Numbered from the stretch's first letter, positions 53,615 to 62,901 are shown. The stretch is 64,000 nucleotides of DNA from an uncultured Collinsella sp. (GCA_934643145.1 CAKUBM010000001.1:1-64000), one strand, 5' to 3'. A program made the numbers and translations. The notes: generated by a model from the letters alone, not told the origin.

Positions 53615-53649
53615 ACCTACCAAAATAAACCTGTCCCTTTTTGGCAGGT
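53615..53649. repeat. 35-bp ACCT-CCA...TGGCAGGT element, copy 2
   Basis: ACCTACCA and TGGCAGGT, 27 bp apart start to start as in copy 1 at 41432, enclosing TAAACCTGTCCC. It ends 21 bp before the serine recombinase gene, and ATTTGGGAGGTAA just upstream matches the element at 48814-48936. Confidence 0.7.
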
Positions 53650-53670
53650 TTACAAGAAAGCGGGGATGAG

Positions 53671-54276
53671 ATGGCGACGGTGTACGGTTATGCGCGGGTG
53701 AGTTCGCGCGATCAGAATCTGAATCGGCAGCTGGATGCGCTGGGCGCCTATGGCGTGGGCTCGGCGAATATTTATGCCGACCATGCGAGCGGCAAGGACT
53801 TCGATCGCCCGCGGTATCGCGAGCTGCTGCACATCCTGGGAGACGGGGACGTGCTGGTGGTGCTTTCTATCGACCGACTTGGCCGTAATTACTCCGAGAT
53901 TCTTGAGGAATGGCGACGCATTACCAAGGAGCTCGGGGTTGCCATTGTGGTGTTGGACATGCCATTGCTTGACACGCGCGCCAGGGCCAGCGGCGCGCCA
54001 GATGTGACCAATACCCTGATTGCCGATATTGTGCTGCAACTGCTGAGCTACGTGGCGCAGGTGGAGCGCGAGAATATCCATCGGCGCCAGGCTGAGGGGA
54101 TTGCAGCGGCGCGGGCGCGAGGGGTTCGTTTCGGTCGACCTCGCAAGCCGTGCCCTCCTCAGTTTGAGCTGGTACGCGATAGTTATGAGGCAGGCGATAT
54201 TACCCGCAGCCAGGCAGCAAAGTACCTGGGCGTGTGCGTGGGGACGTTCGATCGCTGGATGCGCGAGGCGGGTTAG
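53671..54276 (+). CDS. Serine recombinase (resolvase/invertase), 201 aa
   Basis: Small serine recombinase of the Hin/Gin/Tn3-resolvase type. The catalytic serine lies in YGYARVSSRDQN (S11). Conserved arginines are in DRLGRNYSEILEEW, and the E helix lies near 100-135. The C-terminal helix-turn-helix (about 165-200) has ITRSQAAKYLGVCVGTFDRWM. The start is the ATG after GGGGATGAG. No transposase, invertible promoter pair or cargo gene is adjacent; the flanks are a dispersed palindrome and a decayed VanZ gene. Probably a remnant of a mobile element or an orphan regulator of inversion. Confidence 0.88.
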   Translation: MATVYGYARVSSRDQNLNRQLDALGAYGVGSANIYADHASGKDFDRPRYRELLHILGDGDVLVVLSIDRLGRNYSEILEEWRRITKELGVAIVVLDMPLLDTRARASGAPDVTNTLIADIVLQLLSYVAQVERENIHRRQAEGIAAARARGVRFGRPRKPCPPQFELVRDSYEAGDITRSQAAKYLGVCVGTFDRWMREAG

Positions 54277-54320
54277 GAGATGGCGGCTCTGTCGCTTCTT
54301 GTTGCGATTCAAATTTTGCT

Positions 54321-54533
54321 ACAACGACACTGCTATTTAGACTACACTCCTTTTGCGCTGCCTGCTCCGTTGGCGATCAGGTACATAAGATCTTTGTTCC
54401 CGGCAGGCATTTCGACGTTATCGATTTAGGATTCGATGCTGCGGGCTATGTCACCGCCATGCTGTTGGTATTGCTGGCAGCGGCGTTGGTGCGCTATGCG
54501 ACTCGGCCGATCGGCGCCCATGCGAGGCGCTAG
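54321..54533 (+). pseudogene. VanZ-like C-terminal fragment
   Basis: The frame encodes GDQVHKIFVPGRHFDVIDLGFDA, the VanZ signature (DE-HQ-FVPGR...D...D), followed by a membrane segment AMLLVLLAAALVRYAT. The upstream membrane segments of a whole VanZ protein are missing and no start with a ribosome binding site exists. It is read as a decayed gene behind the recombinase. It occupies part of the 461-bp gap at 54277-54737. Confidence 0.6.
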
Positions 54534-54614
54534 CCGGTAACAAACCCGTTTCTGATAATGCGACCTTGTTGAATTATTTTGTGTCGCGCGTATTTCCGAG
54601 CGGTCGGATTTGAG

Positions 54615-54638
54615 GGGCGAGCGGTAGAACGCTCGCCC
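54615..54638. terminator. Hairpin upstream of the MurNAc module
   Basis: Perfect 9-bp stem GGGCGAGCG / CGCTCGCCC around GTAGAA. It lies about 100 bp before the RpiR-family gene. There is no T run on either side, so termination is uncertain. Confidence 0.45.
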
Positions 54639-54737
54639 GTGGTGCGCCACGATGCGGCACAATGTACCGTAAAAGCTGTTTGTATCCGGTACGAATCGTT
54701 CGTTGGTCTTTAATTCTTCTCAACGGAGGTGTTTGAG

Positions 54738-55589
54738 ATGGCAAACGGATTGCTTTTGCGGCTTCGCGAGCGTGAGCTCAGCGCGAGCCCGGCGGAACGC
54801 AATGTCATCGCATATGTAAGCGCTCATCCGCACGAGGTGGTCGGGCTGTCCGTCCGCGGTCTTGCCGATGCCACGTTCTCCTCGCCCTCGAGCATTTTGC
54901 GCTTTTGCAAGCGCTTGGGTTTTGCGGGCTACAAGGAGTTCCAGCGCGAACTGATTGCCGAGCTGGCGCTCTTGGGTGACAAGAAAGACGTTGCTCTCGA
55001 GGACATCTCCATGGATGACAGCGTCGAACGTATCGTGGGGAAGGTGATGAAAAGCAACGTGCGCACGATCGAAGCGACGGCGCGAACGCTCGATTACACC
55101 GTCTTGGAGCGATGTGCGGCCTATCTTAAGCGGGCACGCGCGGTCAATCTGTTTGGTATCGGTGCCTCTCGTTTGGTTGCGCACGATCTGGCGCAAAAGC
55201 TCATGCGTGTCGACAAAGAGTGCCATCTGTACGATGACTGGCACGACCAACTCTTGTGCGCCAAGAACATGCATGAGGGCGATATGGCAATCGCCTTTAG
55301 CTACTCGGGCTTGACGCAAGAGGTGCTGGACTGCACCGCCGAGGCCCAACGTCACAACTGTCCCGTTGTGGCCGTGACCAAAGTAGATGGCTCGTCCAAG
55401 CTCGCAACCATGGCAGATGCTGTGCTCGGCGTCGCTGCGAGTGAGCCCTTGGTCCGCAGCGGTGCCATGGCTTCGCGTATGGCCCAGCTTATGGTTGTCG
55501 ATGCCCTGTACGCTGCTTACGTTGCCAGCGACTACGAACGAGCGACGCATGTCATTAAGCAAAACTACATCGAGAAACAGGAAAGATGA
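54738..55589 (+). CDS. murR: RpiR/MurR family transcriptional regulator, 283 aa
   Basis: An N-terminal RpiR helix-turn-helix (about 1-75) has SPAERNVIAYVSAHPHEVVGLSVRGLADATFSSPSSILRFCKRLGF. A C-terminal SIS sugar-phosphate domain (about 115-250) has NLFGIGASRLVAHDLAQKL and AIAFSYSGLTQEVL. It is first in the murQ-murP-mupG set, so it likely senses MurNAc-6-phosphate and represses the operon, as MurR does. CGGAGG precedes the ATG. It ends in TGA, rare here. Confidence 0.88.
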   Translation: MANGLLLRLRERELSASPAERNVIAYVSAHPHEVVGLSVRGLADATFSSPSSILRFCKRLGFAGYKEFQRELIAELALLGDKKDVALEDISMDDSVERIVGKVMKSNVRTIEATARTLDYTVLERCAAYLKRARAVNLFGIGASRLVAHDLAQKLMRVDKECHLYDDWHDQLLCAKNMHEGDMAIAFSYSGLTQEVLDCTAEAQRHNCPVVAVTKVDGSSKLATMADAVLGVAASEPLVRSGAMASRMAQLMVVDALYAAYVASDYERATHVIKQNYIEKQER

Positions 55590-55599
55590 GGTGAATGAA

Positions 55600-56523
<924 letters not shown>

Positions 56524-56580
56524 GCGCACGGTGTGAGCTGCCACAACATTCGCACTGCACATTCAATACAAGGAGGAGTT

Positions 56581-58011
56581 ATGACGAACAAAGAGCTGGC
56601 TCAAAAGCTGCTGGACCTTTTGGGCGGTAAAGACAACGTGCTCACAAACGCGGCGTGCATGACGCGCCTGCGCGTGACCGTCAAAGACGCGGGCAACGTC
56701 GACACGGAGGGTATTAAGGCACTCGACGGCGTGATGGGCCTGGTCGAGGACGACACGATGCAGATCGTACTGGGGCCGGGCAAGGTGAATAAGGTGCTCG
56801 AGGAGTTCTCCAAGCTCACCGGCCTTGCGAAAGGCGTTGCTGACGAGAGCGTGGTCGACGCCGCGGCCACAAACAAGGCTGCGCAGAAGGCCAAGTACGA
56901 GTCCAAGCCGGTTCAGGCCTTCCTCAAGAAGATTTCCAATGTCTTCGTCGCCCTGCTTCCCGGCATCATTGCGGCCGGCCTCATCAACGGTATCTGCAAC
57001 GTCATCAATGTCTCGACGGCGGGCGCGCTTGCAGGTGAGTGGTGGTACCAGGGCATTCGTTCCATGGGCTGGGCCCTCTTTGCCTATCTGCCCATCTTGG
57101 TGGGCTATAACGCGGCACGTGAGTTTGGTGGCTCCGCTGCGTTGGGCGGCATCGCCGGTATGATGTGCATCGCCAACAGTGCCATGCCCCTGCTTGCGCC
57201 TGGCGCGGCTGATCCTGCCACCGCCATTCTGCTGCCGCTCACCAATGCGCAGTACAACCCCGCTGCAGGCGGTATGATCGCGGCTCTCATCGCCGGTGCC
57301 TTCTTTGCCTGGATGGAGCGCCAGATTCGCAAGGTTATGCCCAACGCGCTCGACACGTTCCTGTCTCCGCTGTTGGTACTCATCATCGGTGCCTTTGCCC
57401 TGATGCTTGTCATCCAGCCGGTCGGCGCCTGGCTGACGACGGCGATCTTTAGCGTCCTCACCTTCATCTTCGAGAAACTGGGCGTTCTGGGCGGCTATAT
57501 CCTGTCGGCAGGCTTCTTGCCGCTGGTGTCCGTTGGCTTGCATCAGGCGCTTACGCCGATCCACGCGATGCTCAACGATCCCGACGGCGCCACCAAGGGT
57601 ATCAACTACCTGCTGCCCATCCTTATGATGGCTGGCGGCGGCCAGGTCGGTGCCGGTTTGGCGCTGTACTTTAAGACCAAGAACGCCAAGCTCAAGAAGT
57701 ATGTCGCCGAGTCTATCCCCGTTGGCATTCTGGGCGTTGGCGAGCCTTTGATGTATGCCGTTACGCTGCCGCTCGTCCGTCCGTTTGTGACAGCTTGCCT
57801 GGGTGCCGGCTTTGGCGGCGCGCTTGCGGCGCTGCTTCACATCGGCACGGTTTCTCAGGGCGTTTCCGGTCTGTTCGGCCTGCTGATCGTCGTGCCCGGC
57901 CAGCAGCTCGGCTATGTTGCCGCTATGCTGCTTGCCTATGCCGCCGGCTTTATCCTGACGTGGTTCTTTGGCGTGGACGAGCAGAAGATCAACGAGTTTT
58001 TTGGCGAGTAG
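56581..58011 (+). CDS. murP: PTS N-acetylmuramic acid transporter, EIIBC
   Basis: 476 aa. The N-terminal EIIB domain of the glucose/sucrose class (about 1-85) has the phospho-accepting C26 in NAACMTRLRVTV. The EIIC domain (about 105-470) has roughly ten membrane segments and the EIIC pocket GVGEPLMYAVTLPLVRPF. No EIIA domain is fused, as in MurP, which borrows EIIA-Glc. It imports and phosphorylates MurNAc or GlcNAc-MurNAc. AGGAGGAG lies before the ATG. Sugar specificity is inferred from the neighbours murQ and mupG. Confidence 0.9.
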   Translation: MTNKELAQKLLDLLGGKDNVLTNAACMTRLRVTVKDAGNVDTEGIKALDGVMGLVEDDTMQIVLGPGKVNKVLEEFSKLTGLAKGVADESVVDAAATNKAAQKAKYESKPVQAFLKKISNVFVALLPGIIAAGLINGICNVINVSTAGALAGEWWYQGIRSMGWALFAYLPILVGYNAAREFGGSAALGGIAGMMCIANSAMPLLAPGAADPATAILLPLTNAQYNPAAGGMIAALIAGAFFAWMERQIRKVMPNALDTFLSPLLVLIIGAFALMLVIQPVGAWLTTAIFSVLTFIFEKLGVLGGYILSAGFLPLVSVGLHQALTPIHAMLNDPDGATKGINYLLPILMMAGGGQVGAGLALYFKTKNAKLKKYVAESIPVGILGVGEPLMYAVTLPLVRPFVTACLGAGFGGALAALLHIGTVSQGVSGLFGLLIVVPGQQLGYVAAMLLAYAAGFILTWFFGVDEQKINEFFGE

Positions 58012-58078
58012 CCTGATGACGCGCGCCATGTTGCTCGGATGTCGCGGCGTGCCATTGATTTCTTGATGCTATTGTTGT

Positions 58079-58113
58079 GCCGGCGGGGCAAGTGCGCTCC
58101 GCCGGCCTTTTTT
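58079..58113 (+). terminator. Terminator between murP and mupG
   Basis: GCCGGCGG pairs with CCGCCGGC followed by six T residues. The mupG ribosome binding site starts directly after it, so mupG may be expressed at a lower, read-through level. Confidence 0.88.
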
Positions 58114-58129
58114 AAAGGAGCGTTGAAAC

Positions 58130-59182
58130 GTGAAAACGGGTATTTCGATTTATCTTTCCAGCCCTCTGCAGGATATTGAGCGGACGATTGAGCACGGTGC
58201 CGCGGCGGGTGCGCGCTATGCGTTCACCTCGCTGCATATTCCCGAGGATGGGGGAGCGGCGTATGCCGATAAGGTCCGTCATGTGCTGTCGCTGCTTTCC
58301 GCCCGCGGCATTGCGCTCATCGCCGATGTGGGGCCGCGCACGTGCGATTTGCTCGGGCTTGAGCGCATCGAGGACCTGCGCGATCTGGGGTTGGAATACC
58401 TTCGTTTGGACTATGGCTTTAGCGCCCAGCGGGTCGCGGAGCTGTCCGGTGTATTTCGCATTGTGGTCAATGCATCGACGGTGAGTTCTGTTGAAATCGC
58501 ATCGTGGCGTGAGGCCGGTGCCGATGTGACTCGTTTTGCCGCCTGCCACAATTTTTACCCTAAGCCTTATACCGGTCTTTCGCTTGAGGACGTTGGTCGC
58601 ACGAATCTTCGTCTTGCGGCGCTCGGCTTTGAAATCATGGCTTTTGTGCCGGGCGATGCCAACGTTCGCGGACCGGTATTTGAGGGGTTGCCGACGGTTG
58701 AGGCGCAGCGCGGTCGCACGTCAAAGGTTGCCCTTAACATGCTCGAGCTTGCACATGGCGCCGATAGCGACATCGTGCTGGTGGGTGACCCCGATCTTTC
58801 CGATGCGGGTTGGGCGCAGTTTGCTCAGGTTTCCGCCGGATATGTGGACGTACGTTGCGAGCTGGAACCTGGCTATTCCTATTTGCGGGGGCAGATTCAT
58901 CATGACCGGCCCGACTCGAGCGCTCTTATCTTTAGATCTCAGGAGTCACGTACGTCGCTCAAGCCGGTTGCTGTGTTGTCGGATGCAGGCGCCGGTCTGC
59001 CGCGAAAGGCAGGCTCGATTGCTGTGAGCAATAGCGGGTACGGGCGCTACGAAGGCGAGCTTGAGATTGCGCGGGTTGATCTACCCGGCGACGAGCGTAT
59101 GAACGTCGCGGGCCACATTACGCCCGAGGCAATGGAGTTGCTGCCGTTCATCAAGCGCGGGTTCGGGGTACGGTTCGTTTAG
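58130..59182 (+). CDS. mupG: MupG family (DUF871) 6-phospho-N-acetylmuramidase
   Basis: 350 aa. The N-terminal TIM barrel (about 1-235) opens GISIYLSSPLQDIERTIEHGAAAGARYAFTSLHIPEDG and has the family motif ACHNFYPKPYTGLS. The C-terminal beta domain is at about 240-350 (HHDRPDSSALIFRSQESRTS). MupG hydrolyses MurNAc-6P-GlcNAc made by the PTS, giving MurNAc-6-P for MurQ. Its pairing with murQ, murP and the regulator supports the function. The GTG start is behind AAAGGAG. Confidence 0.9.
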   Translation: MKTGISIYLSSPLQDIERTIEHGAAAGARYAFTSLHIPEDGGAAYADKVRHVLSLLSARGIALIADVGPRTCDLLGLERIEDLRDLGLEYLRLDYGFSAQRVAELSGVFRIVVNASTVSSVEIASWREAGADVTRFAACHNFYPKPYTGLSLEDVGRTNLRLAALGFEIMAFVPGDANVRGPVFEGLPTVEAQRGRTSKVALNMLELAHGADSDIVLVGDPDLSDAGWAQFAQVSAGYVDVRCELEPGYSYLRGQIHHDRPDSSALIFRSQESRTSLKPVAVLSDAGAGLPRKAGSIAVSNSGYGRYEGELEIARVDLPGDERMNVAGHITPEAMELLPFIKRGFGVRFV

Positions 59183-59273
59183 CGTGTGACCCGTGGGCTA
59201 CAATTGGCCCATCGTGCGAAGGCGCCCGTATGGCGTGTGCCTGCGTTGGTCGATCTGTATTCGGAGGATTCCC

Positions 59274-59633
59274 ATGACCGTACTTTTTGTTGAATATCCC
59301 AAGTGTTCGACCTGTAAAAAGGCCAAGGCGTGGTTGGACGAGCGTGGGGTCGAGTATGTCGACCGCGATATCGTTACGGACAATCCCACGGCCGATGAGC
59401 TTGCGATCTGGATTGCTCGTTCGGGGTTGCCGGTGCGGCGCTTCTTTAACTCGTCGGGTATGAAATATCGAGAGCTGGGCCTGAAGGCGCGCCTGGACGC
59501 AGGAATGACGGATCAGGAGTGCTACGAGCTGCTGGCGACCGATGGCATGCTGGTCAAGCGTCCGCTGCTGGTGGGGAACGACTTTGCGATTCCCGGCTTT
59601 AGGGAAGCGGCTTGGACCGAGGCGTTGCTTTAA
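59274..59633 (+). CDS. ArsC/Spx family thioredoxin-fold protein, 119 aa
   Basis: It has CSTCKKAKAWLDERG (CxxC at residues 11-14) and the later RFFNSSGMKYRELGL and LVKRPLLV typical of Spx/MgsR/YffB-type ArsC-fold proteins. The catalytic details do not distinguish an arsenate reductase from a Spx-like regulator. No arsenic genes are nearby. CGGAGG precedes the ATG. Confidence 0.88.
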   Translation: MTVLFVEYPKCSTCKKAKAWLDERGVEYVDRDIVTDNPTADELAIWIARSGLPVRRFFNSSGMKYRELGLKARLDAGMTDQECYELLATDGMLVKRPLLVGNDFAIPGFREAAWTEALL

Positions 59634-60044
59634 TCAGTCCTCCAGCTGTGCCCACTCGTGCGGCTCGTAGACCTTTACATGTTTGTTGGACGTACCGCTC
59701 CAGTACTCCTCGTCCATAAAGGGCAGATATGCCTGAACGCCGGGACAGATAAAGGGAATGCGTTGCTGCTGCAGTCGCTCGCGTTGGCGCTGCTCCAGGT
59801 GTGTCTCGGATATGACGGTCGGCATGCCGGACAACTCGACCAAGCTTGCCTGGATGCGCTTGAGGTCGGGGAGTCCTGCGTGCCATGACGTCCGCATGAT
59901 TAAAAACGAGGCGCGGCGGTACTTTGCCTGCATCACCGTGATGGCAGGGCGCAACGTGGGGTGGATTTTGCCCCGGTCGGGCCATAGGTCGGCCGTTATC
60001 TCGAGTCCTAGGGTTTCCCACAGGTAATCCAGCTCTTCGTTCAT
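59634..60044 (-). CDS. Hypothetical protein resembling the N-terminal part of a MarR-like regulator, 136 aa
   Basis: The segment PTVISETHLEQRQRERLQQQRIPFICPGVQAYLPFMDEEYW resembles the part of some actinobacterial and Firmicutes MarR-like proteins where a RVPFIVPGKQLYLP motif precedes the helix-turn-helix. Here the protein stops shortly after, so no DNA-binding domain is present. It may be a truncated regulator or a stand-alone sensor domain. It ends in TGA, one of three in the window, and is convergent with the ArsC-like gene with no gap. Family assignment is weak. Confidence 0.5.
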   Translation of the reverse strand: MNEELDYLWETLGLEITADLWPDRGKIHPTLRPAITVMQAKYRRASFLIMRTSWHAGLPDLKRIQASLVELSGMPTVISETHLEQRQRERLQQQRIPFICPGVQAYLPFMDEEYWSGTSNKHVKVYEPHEWAQLED

Positions 60045-60246
60045 GGCGCCTCGATATCCGCATTAGAATAGATAGCCTGATTGTGTCCTCAGATGCCGCA
60101 ACTTCGTTGAGATAATCTGCCAACGGTAGATATGGAGCGCTTGCGGCCTTTCGTCTTCGTGCGCGATCGAGGGCTTCACAGGTCCTTCACGGGTTGGGCC
60201 AATTTAGGCCAATTTGACCGAATTTCAAAAAAGTCAAAATTGGGGC

Positions 60247-60275
60247 TTGCGTCACGGCGGGACTTCCCGTATATT
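60247..60275 (+). promoter_or_regulatory. Promoter of the tRNA pair
   Basis: TTGCGT (60247-60252), a 17-bp spacer and TATATT (60270-60275), 45 bp before tRNA-Gln. The sequence upstream is AT-rich with GGCCAATTT repeated. Confidence 0.7.
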
Positions 60276-60319
60276 TCTTTCTTGCGCAAAGGCACAGCCG
60301 AGCGCAGCGATGCAGTCAT

Positions 60320-60393
60320 TGGGATGTCGTCTAATGGCAGGACAGCGGATTCTGGTTCCGTCAATGGGGGTTCGACTCCCTCCATCCCAGCCA
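60320..60393 (+). tRNA. tRNA-Gln (anticodon CTG)
   Basis: Acceptor stem TGGGATG / CATCCCA with encoded CCA, D-arm GTCTAATGGCAGGAC, anticodon loop TTCTGGT giving CTG at 60352-60354, T-arm GGGGGTTCGACTCCCTC. Reads CAG codons. Confidence 0.95.
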
Positions 60394-60410
60394 TTGCATT
60401 TGCTACATAT

Positions 60411-60487
60411 GGCCCGTTCGTCTAGCGGTTTAGGACGCCGCCCTCTCAAGGCGGAGATCACCAGTTCGAATCTGGTACGGGCTACCA
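60411..60487 (+). tRNA. tRNA-Glu (anticodon CTC)
   Basis: Acceptor GGCCCGT / ACGGGCT with encoded CCA, anticodon stem CCGCC / GGCGG around CTCTCAA giving CTC at 60445-60447, T-arm CCAGTTCGAATCTGG. Reads GAG codons. Eighteen bases separate it from tRNA-Gln, so they are co-transcribed. Confidence 0.95.
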
Positions 60488-60498
60488 TAAAATGAACG

Positions 60499-60526
60499 CC
60501 CGGGCCTCGTAAGAGACCCGGGTTTT
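60499..60526 (+). terminator. Terminator after the tRNA pair
   Basis: CCCGGG-C-CTC pairs with GAG-A-CCCGGG around GTAA, followed by TTTT. Confidence 0.85.
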
Positions 60527-60580
60527 GTGTATTGACCGCAAGCGGCGTTTGCCGCGTTTCGTTCCGTTCGAGGAGTAGCC

Positions 60581-61498
60581 ATGGACCTGCCTATCAGCTT
60601 GGAAGACATCACGTATGCCGAGAACTATCTGGCGCAGGGCGACCTGGCCACGGCGACGCCGCTGCTGGAGCGTCTGGTGGAGCTCGCCGAGGAGTATATT
60701 GACGCTGAGTGCAAGACGGAGGAGAAGCGCCAGTACTTTAGCTTCGATAGCAAGTTTGAGCGCCTGGCCTATCGCCGCGTGGAGAAGGATCCGCGCGAGC
60801 TCGTGCAGGTCGAGGTGCCGTTTGACCGTCTGTATTCCGACATGGCGTTTGCCTACATTCGCCAGCAGGATTATGTGAGCGCTCGCAACGCCCTGATGCA
60901 GGCCGTGCGCTGGGATCCCATGAACTGCAACTATCGCTTGGACTTGGCCGAGCTGTTCCGCGCACTCGAGGACAAGCAGGAGTGGGCATCGCTTTCGTAT
61001 TCGGTGTTGGAGCGTGCGAGCGACGGCAAGTGCGCCGCCCGCGCCTACGCCAACCTGGGCCAGTACTTCTTGGAGCCCGAGACCGAGAATGTCTCGGCTG
61101 CCGTGGGCTGTGCGCGTCTTGCGCTGCGCCTGGCGCCCGGAGATTCGCATACGACGCGCCTGCTCAACAAGATTCATACCACCTATCCGGATGCCGCCGA
61201 TGAGAGCGACGATCATGTGATGGGCGAGCTGGCCCTGCAGGGCGTGCCGACCTCGCCTTCGGCCGAGATTGCGATCTGCCTGATTATGTGCGCGACCGAC
61301 GCCGCAAACGACGGCGACAAGCGTGAGGCGACGCGTCTGACGGTCCGCGCCCGAGACCTGGTGGGCGAGGAGGCCTGTGCGGCGATCATCAAGCTGGTGC
61401 GCGAGAGCGATGCCGAGCTCAACGCCGAGCGCAATGCAAAGCGCGAGGCTGCGAACAAGAACGCTGACGGTGCCGAGGAGGCCGGCGATGCCCAGTAA
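60581..61498 (+). CDS. TPR-like protein, 305 aa
   Basis: Helical repeat protein: ITYAENYLAQGDLATATPLLERLVELAEEYI, then DMAFAYIRQQDYVSARNALMQAVRWDP and AARAYANLGQYFL...AVGCARLALRLAPGD look like three degenerate tetratricopeptide units. The C-terminus is Ala/Glu/Lys-rich (NAERNAKREAANK). No signal peptide or membrane segment. GAGGAG precedes the ATG. It overlaps smpB by 11 bp, so the two are co-expressed; a role in translation quality control is possible from context only. Confidence 0.7.
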   Translation: MDLPISLEDITYAENYLAQGDLATATPLLERLVELAEEYIDAECKTEEKRQYFSFDSKFERLAYRRVEKDPRELVQVEVPFDRLYSDMAFAYIRQQDYVSARNALMQAVRWDPMNCNYRLDLAELFRALEDKQEWASLSYSVLERASDGKCAARAYANLGQYFLEPETENVSAAVGCARLALRLAPGDSHTTRLLNKIHTTYPDAADESDDHVMGELALQGVPTSPSAEIAICLIMCATDAANDGDKREATRLTVRARDLVGEEACAAIIKLVRESDAELNAERNAKREAANKNADGAEEAGDAQ

Positions 61499-61958
61499 GC
61501 GCGAGCGCAAGCTCATCTCCAAGAATCGCTCGGCTCATCACGAGTACTTTATCGATGAGACGTTTGAGTGCGGCATTGAGCTGAGCGGCACCGAGGTCAA
61601 GTCGATTCGCGAGCGCGCCTGCCAGATCACCGACACGTTCGCGCTGATCCGCGGCGGTGAGTGCTGGCTCGTTGGCCTGCATATCCACCCTTATAGCCAT
61701 GGTGGCGTGTGGAACCGCGATCCCGACCGCCGTCGCCGTCTGCTGCTGCACCGCAAGGAGATCGATTTTCTCGACGGCAAGTTGCGCAACCGCGGCTATG
61801 CCCTGGTACCGCTGGAGCTTTACTTTAATACCGACGGTCGCGTAAAGCTGCTGCTTGGTCTGGGCCGCGGCAAGAAGCTCTACGACAAGCGCGAGGATAT
61901 GGCCAAGCGCGATGTCCAGCGCGAGATCGACCGCGCGCTCAAGGAACGCAATCGCTAG
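61488..61958 (+). CDS. smpB: SsrA-binding protein SmpB
   Basis: 156 aa. It binds tmRNA and brings it to stalled ribosomes. Diagnostic parts are KLISKNRSAHHEYFIDETFECGIELSGTEVKSIR, HIHPYSHG and the C-terminal basic tail GKKLYDKREDMAKRDVQREIDRALKER. The start lies inside the TPR gene with GAGGAGG upstream. The ssrA gene, often next to smpB, was not found in the window. A 67-bp palindromic element follows the stop. Confidence 0.96.
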   Translation: MPSKRERKLISKNRSAHHEYFIDETFECGIELSGTEVKSIRERACQITDTFALIRGGECWLVGLHIHPYSHGGVWNRDPDRRRRLLLHRKEIDFLDGKLRNRGYALVPLELYFNTDGRVKLLLGLGRGKKLYDKREDMAKRDVQREIDRALKERNR

Positions 61959-61970
61959 GCGCTCTCTATA

Positions 61971-62037
61971 AGCTGCGGTGGAATACGGACCACTTTGGCC
62001 TTTAGACGGGCAATTCAGTCCTTATTTCACCGCAACT
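61971..62037. repeat. 67-bp palindromic element, copy 2
   Basis: Same length and arms as 16074-16140 (AGCTGCGGTGGAATACGGAC and GTCCTTATTTCACCGCAACT) around a different centre. It starts 13 bp after the smpB stop. Confidence 0.8.
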
Positions 62038-62164
62038 GCGGGTGTCTCATCTTTCTTACTGTTCTGACACATATGTTTCAAAGGCGGCGTCCGTTATGGG
62101 CGCTGCCTTTTTTGTGGGTACATACATCCATGAGGTTCCAACCCGAGTTAGGGGAGTGATCGTT

Positions 62165-62668
62165 ATGGACAAAACTGCGTTCTTTACCATGCCGAGCGGC
62201 CTGTACGTGGTGAGCTCCGCTGCAGACGGGCTGCGCGCCGGCTGCGTCATCAACACGGCGGTGCAGGTGACGTCCGCGCCGCCGCGCATCTCGGTTGCCG
62301 TGAACAAGGACAACGTTACCTCTGGTGTCATCGCGTCGGCGAAGGCCTTCGCGCTGACCGTGATCGATCAGACGGCCGACATGCTCTACATCGGTAACTT
62401 TGGGTTCCGCACCAGCAGCGATTACGACAAGTTTGCCAAGTACGAGACCAGCGAGACGGCTCTGGGCATGCCTTATGTGCCCGAGCATGCGGCGGCGCTG
62501 TTTAGCTGCCGTTTGATCGACACCGTGGATGTGGGCACGCACCTGCTGTTTATCGGCGAAGTCGAGGATGCCGAGCGCCTGAGTGACGAGACGCCGCTCA
62601 CCTACGATTACTACCACAAGGTCCTGAAGGGCAAGACGCCGCCCAAGGCATCTTCGTATCAGGGGTAG
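62165..62668 (+). CDS. Flavin reductase family protein (flavoredoxin-like), 167 aa
   Basis: FMN-binding split-barrel protein: MPSGLYVVSSAADGLRAGCVINTAVQVTSAPPRISVAVNKDN, then NFGFRTSSDYDKF and LFSCRLIDTVDVGTHLLFIGEVEDAE. This matches the flavin-reductase-like domain of high-molecular-weight rubredoxin (Hrb) in anaerobes. The rubredoxin-like gene follows at 62758, so the two genes correspond to the two domains of Hrb and may pass electrons between NAD(P)H-linked enzymes and oxygen or NO reductases. The start is the ATG behind GGGGAG. Confidence 0.88.
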   Translation: MDKTAFFTMPSGLYVVSSAADGLRAGCVINTAVQVTSAPPRISVAVNKDNVTSGVIASAKAFALTVIDQTADMLYIGNFGFRTSSDYDKFAKYETSETALGMPYVPEHAAALFSCRLIDTVDVGTHLLFIGEVEDAERLSDETPLTYDYYHKVLKGKTPPKASSYQG

Positions 62669-62685
62669 AAATGCTCTAAAAACAC

Positions 62686-62713
62686 TTGCATTATATTATT
62701 GAGAATCTATACT
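62686..62713 (+). promoter_or_regulatory. Promoter of the rubredoxin gene
   Basis: TTGCAT (62686-62691), a 16-bp AT-rich spacer and TATACT (62708-62713), 45 bp before the start. The region TTATATTATTGAGAATCTATAC is strongly AT-rich and could also hold a metal- or peroxide-regulator site, but I cannot assign one. Confidence 0.7.
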
Positions 62714-62757
62714 AATAAGTGAAGTACATCAGCAGTCACGTTCGAGAGGAGAACATC

Positions 62758-62901
62758 ATGGCTGAGGAGAAGAAGACCTATAAGTTCGTGTGCACCGTTT
62801 GCGGTTACGAGGTCGAGGTCGACACGCCCGAGCTGCCCGAGGATTACGTGTGCCCGGTGTGCGGCGTCGGTCCCGATCAGTTTGAGCTTGTCGAGGAGTA
62901 G
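62758..62901 (+). CDS. Rubredoxin-like protein, 47 aa
   Basis: Small iron protein with two CxxC knuckles: CTVCGYEVE and [12 protein letters not shown]. It is a little shorter than classical rubredoxin (about 52) but keeps both knuckles and the DQFE end. An electron carrier in anaerobes, probably partnering the flavin reductase encoded just upstream. GAGAGGAG precedes the ATG. A terminator follows. Confidence 0.93.
   Translation: MAEEKKTYKFVCTVCGYEVEVDTPELPEDYVCPVCGVGPDQFELVEE

Noticed and set aside
60581..62200. tmRNA (ssrA) next to smpB
   Set aside because: Neither the tRNA-like ends nor a tag-encoding segment could be found downstream of smpB.
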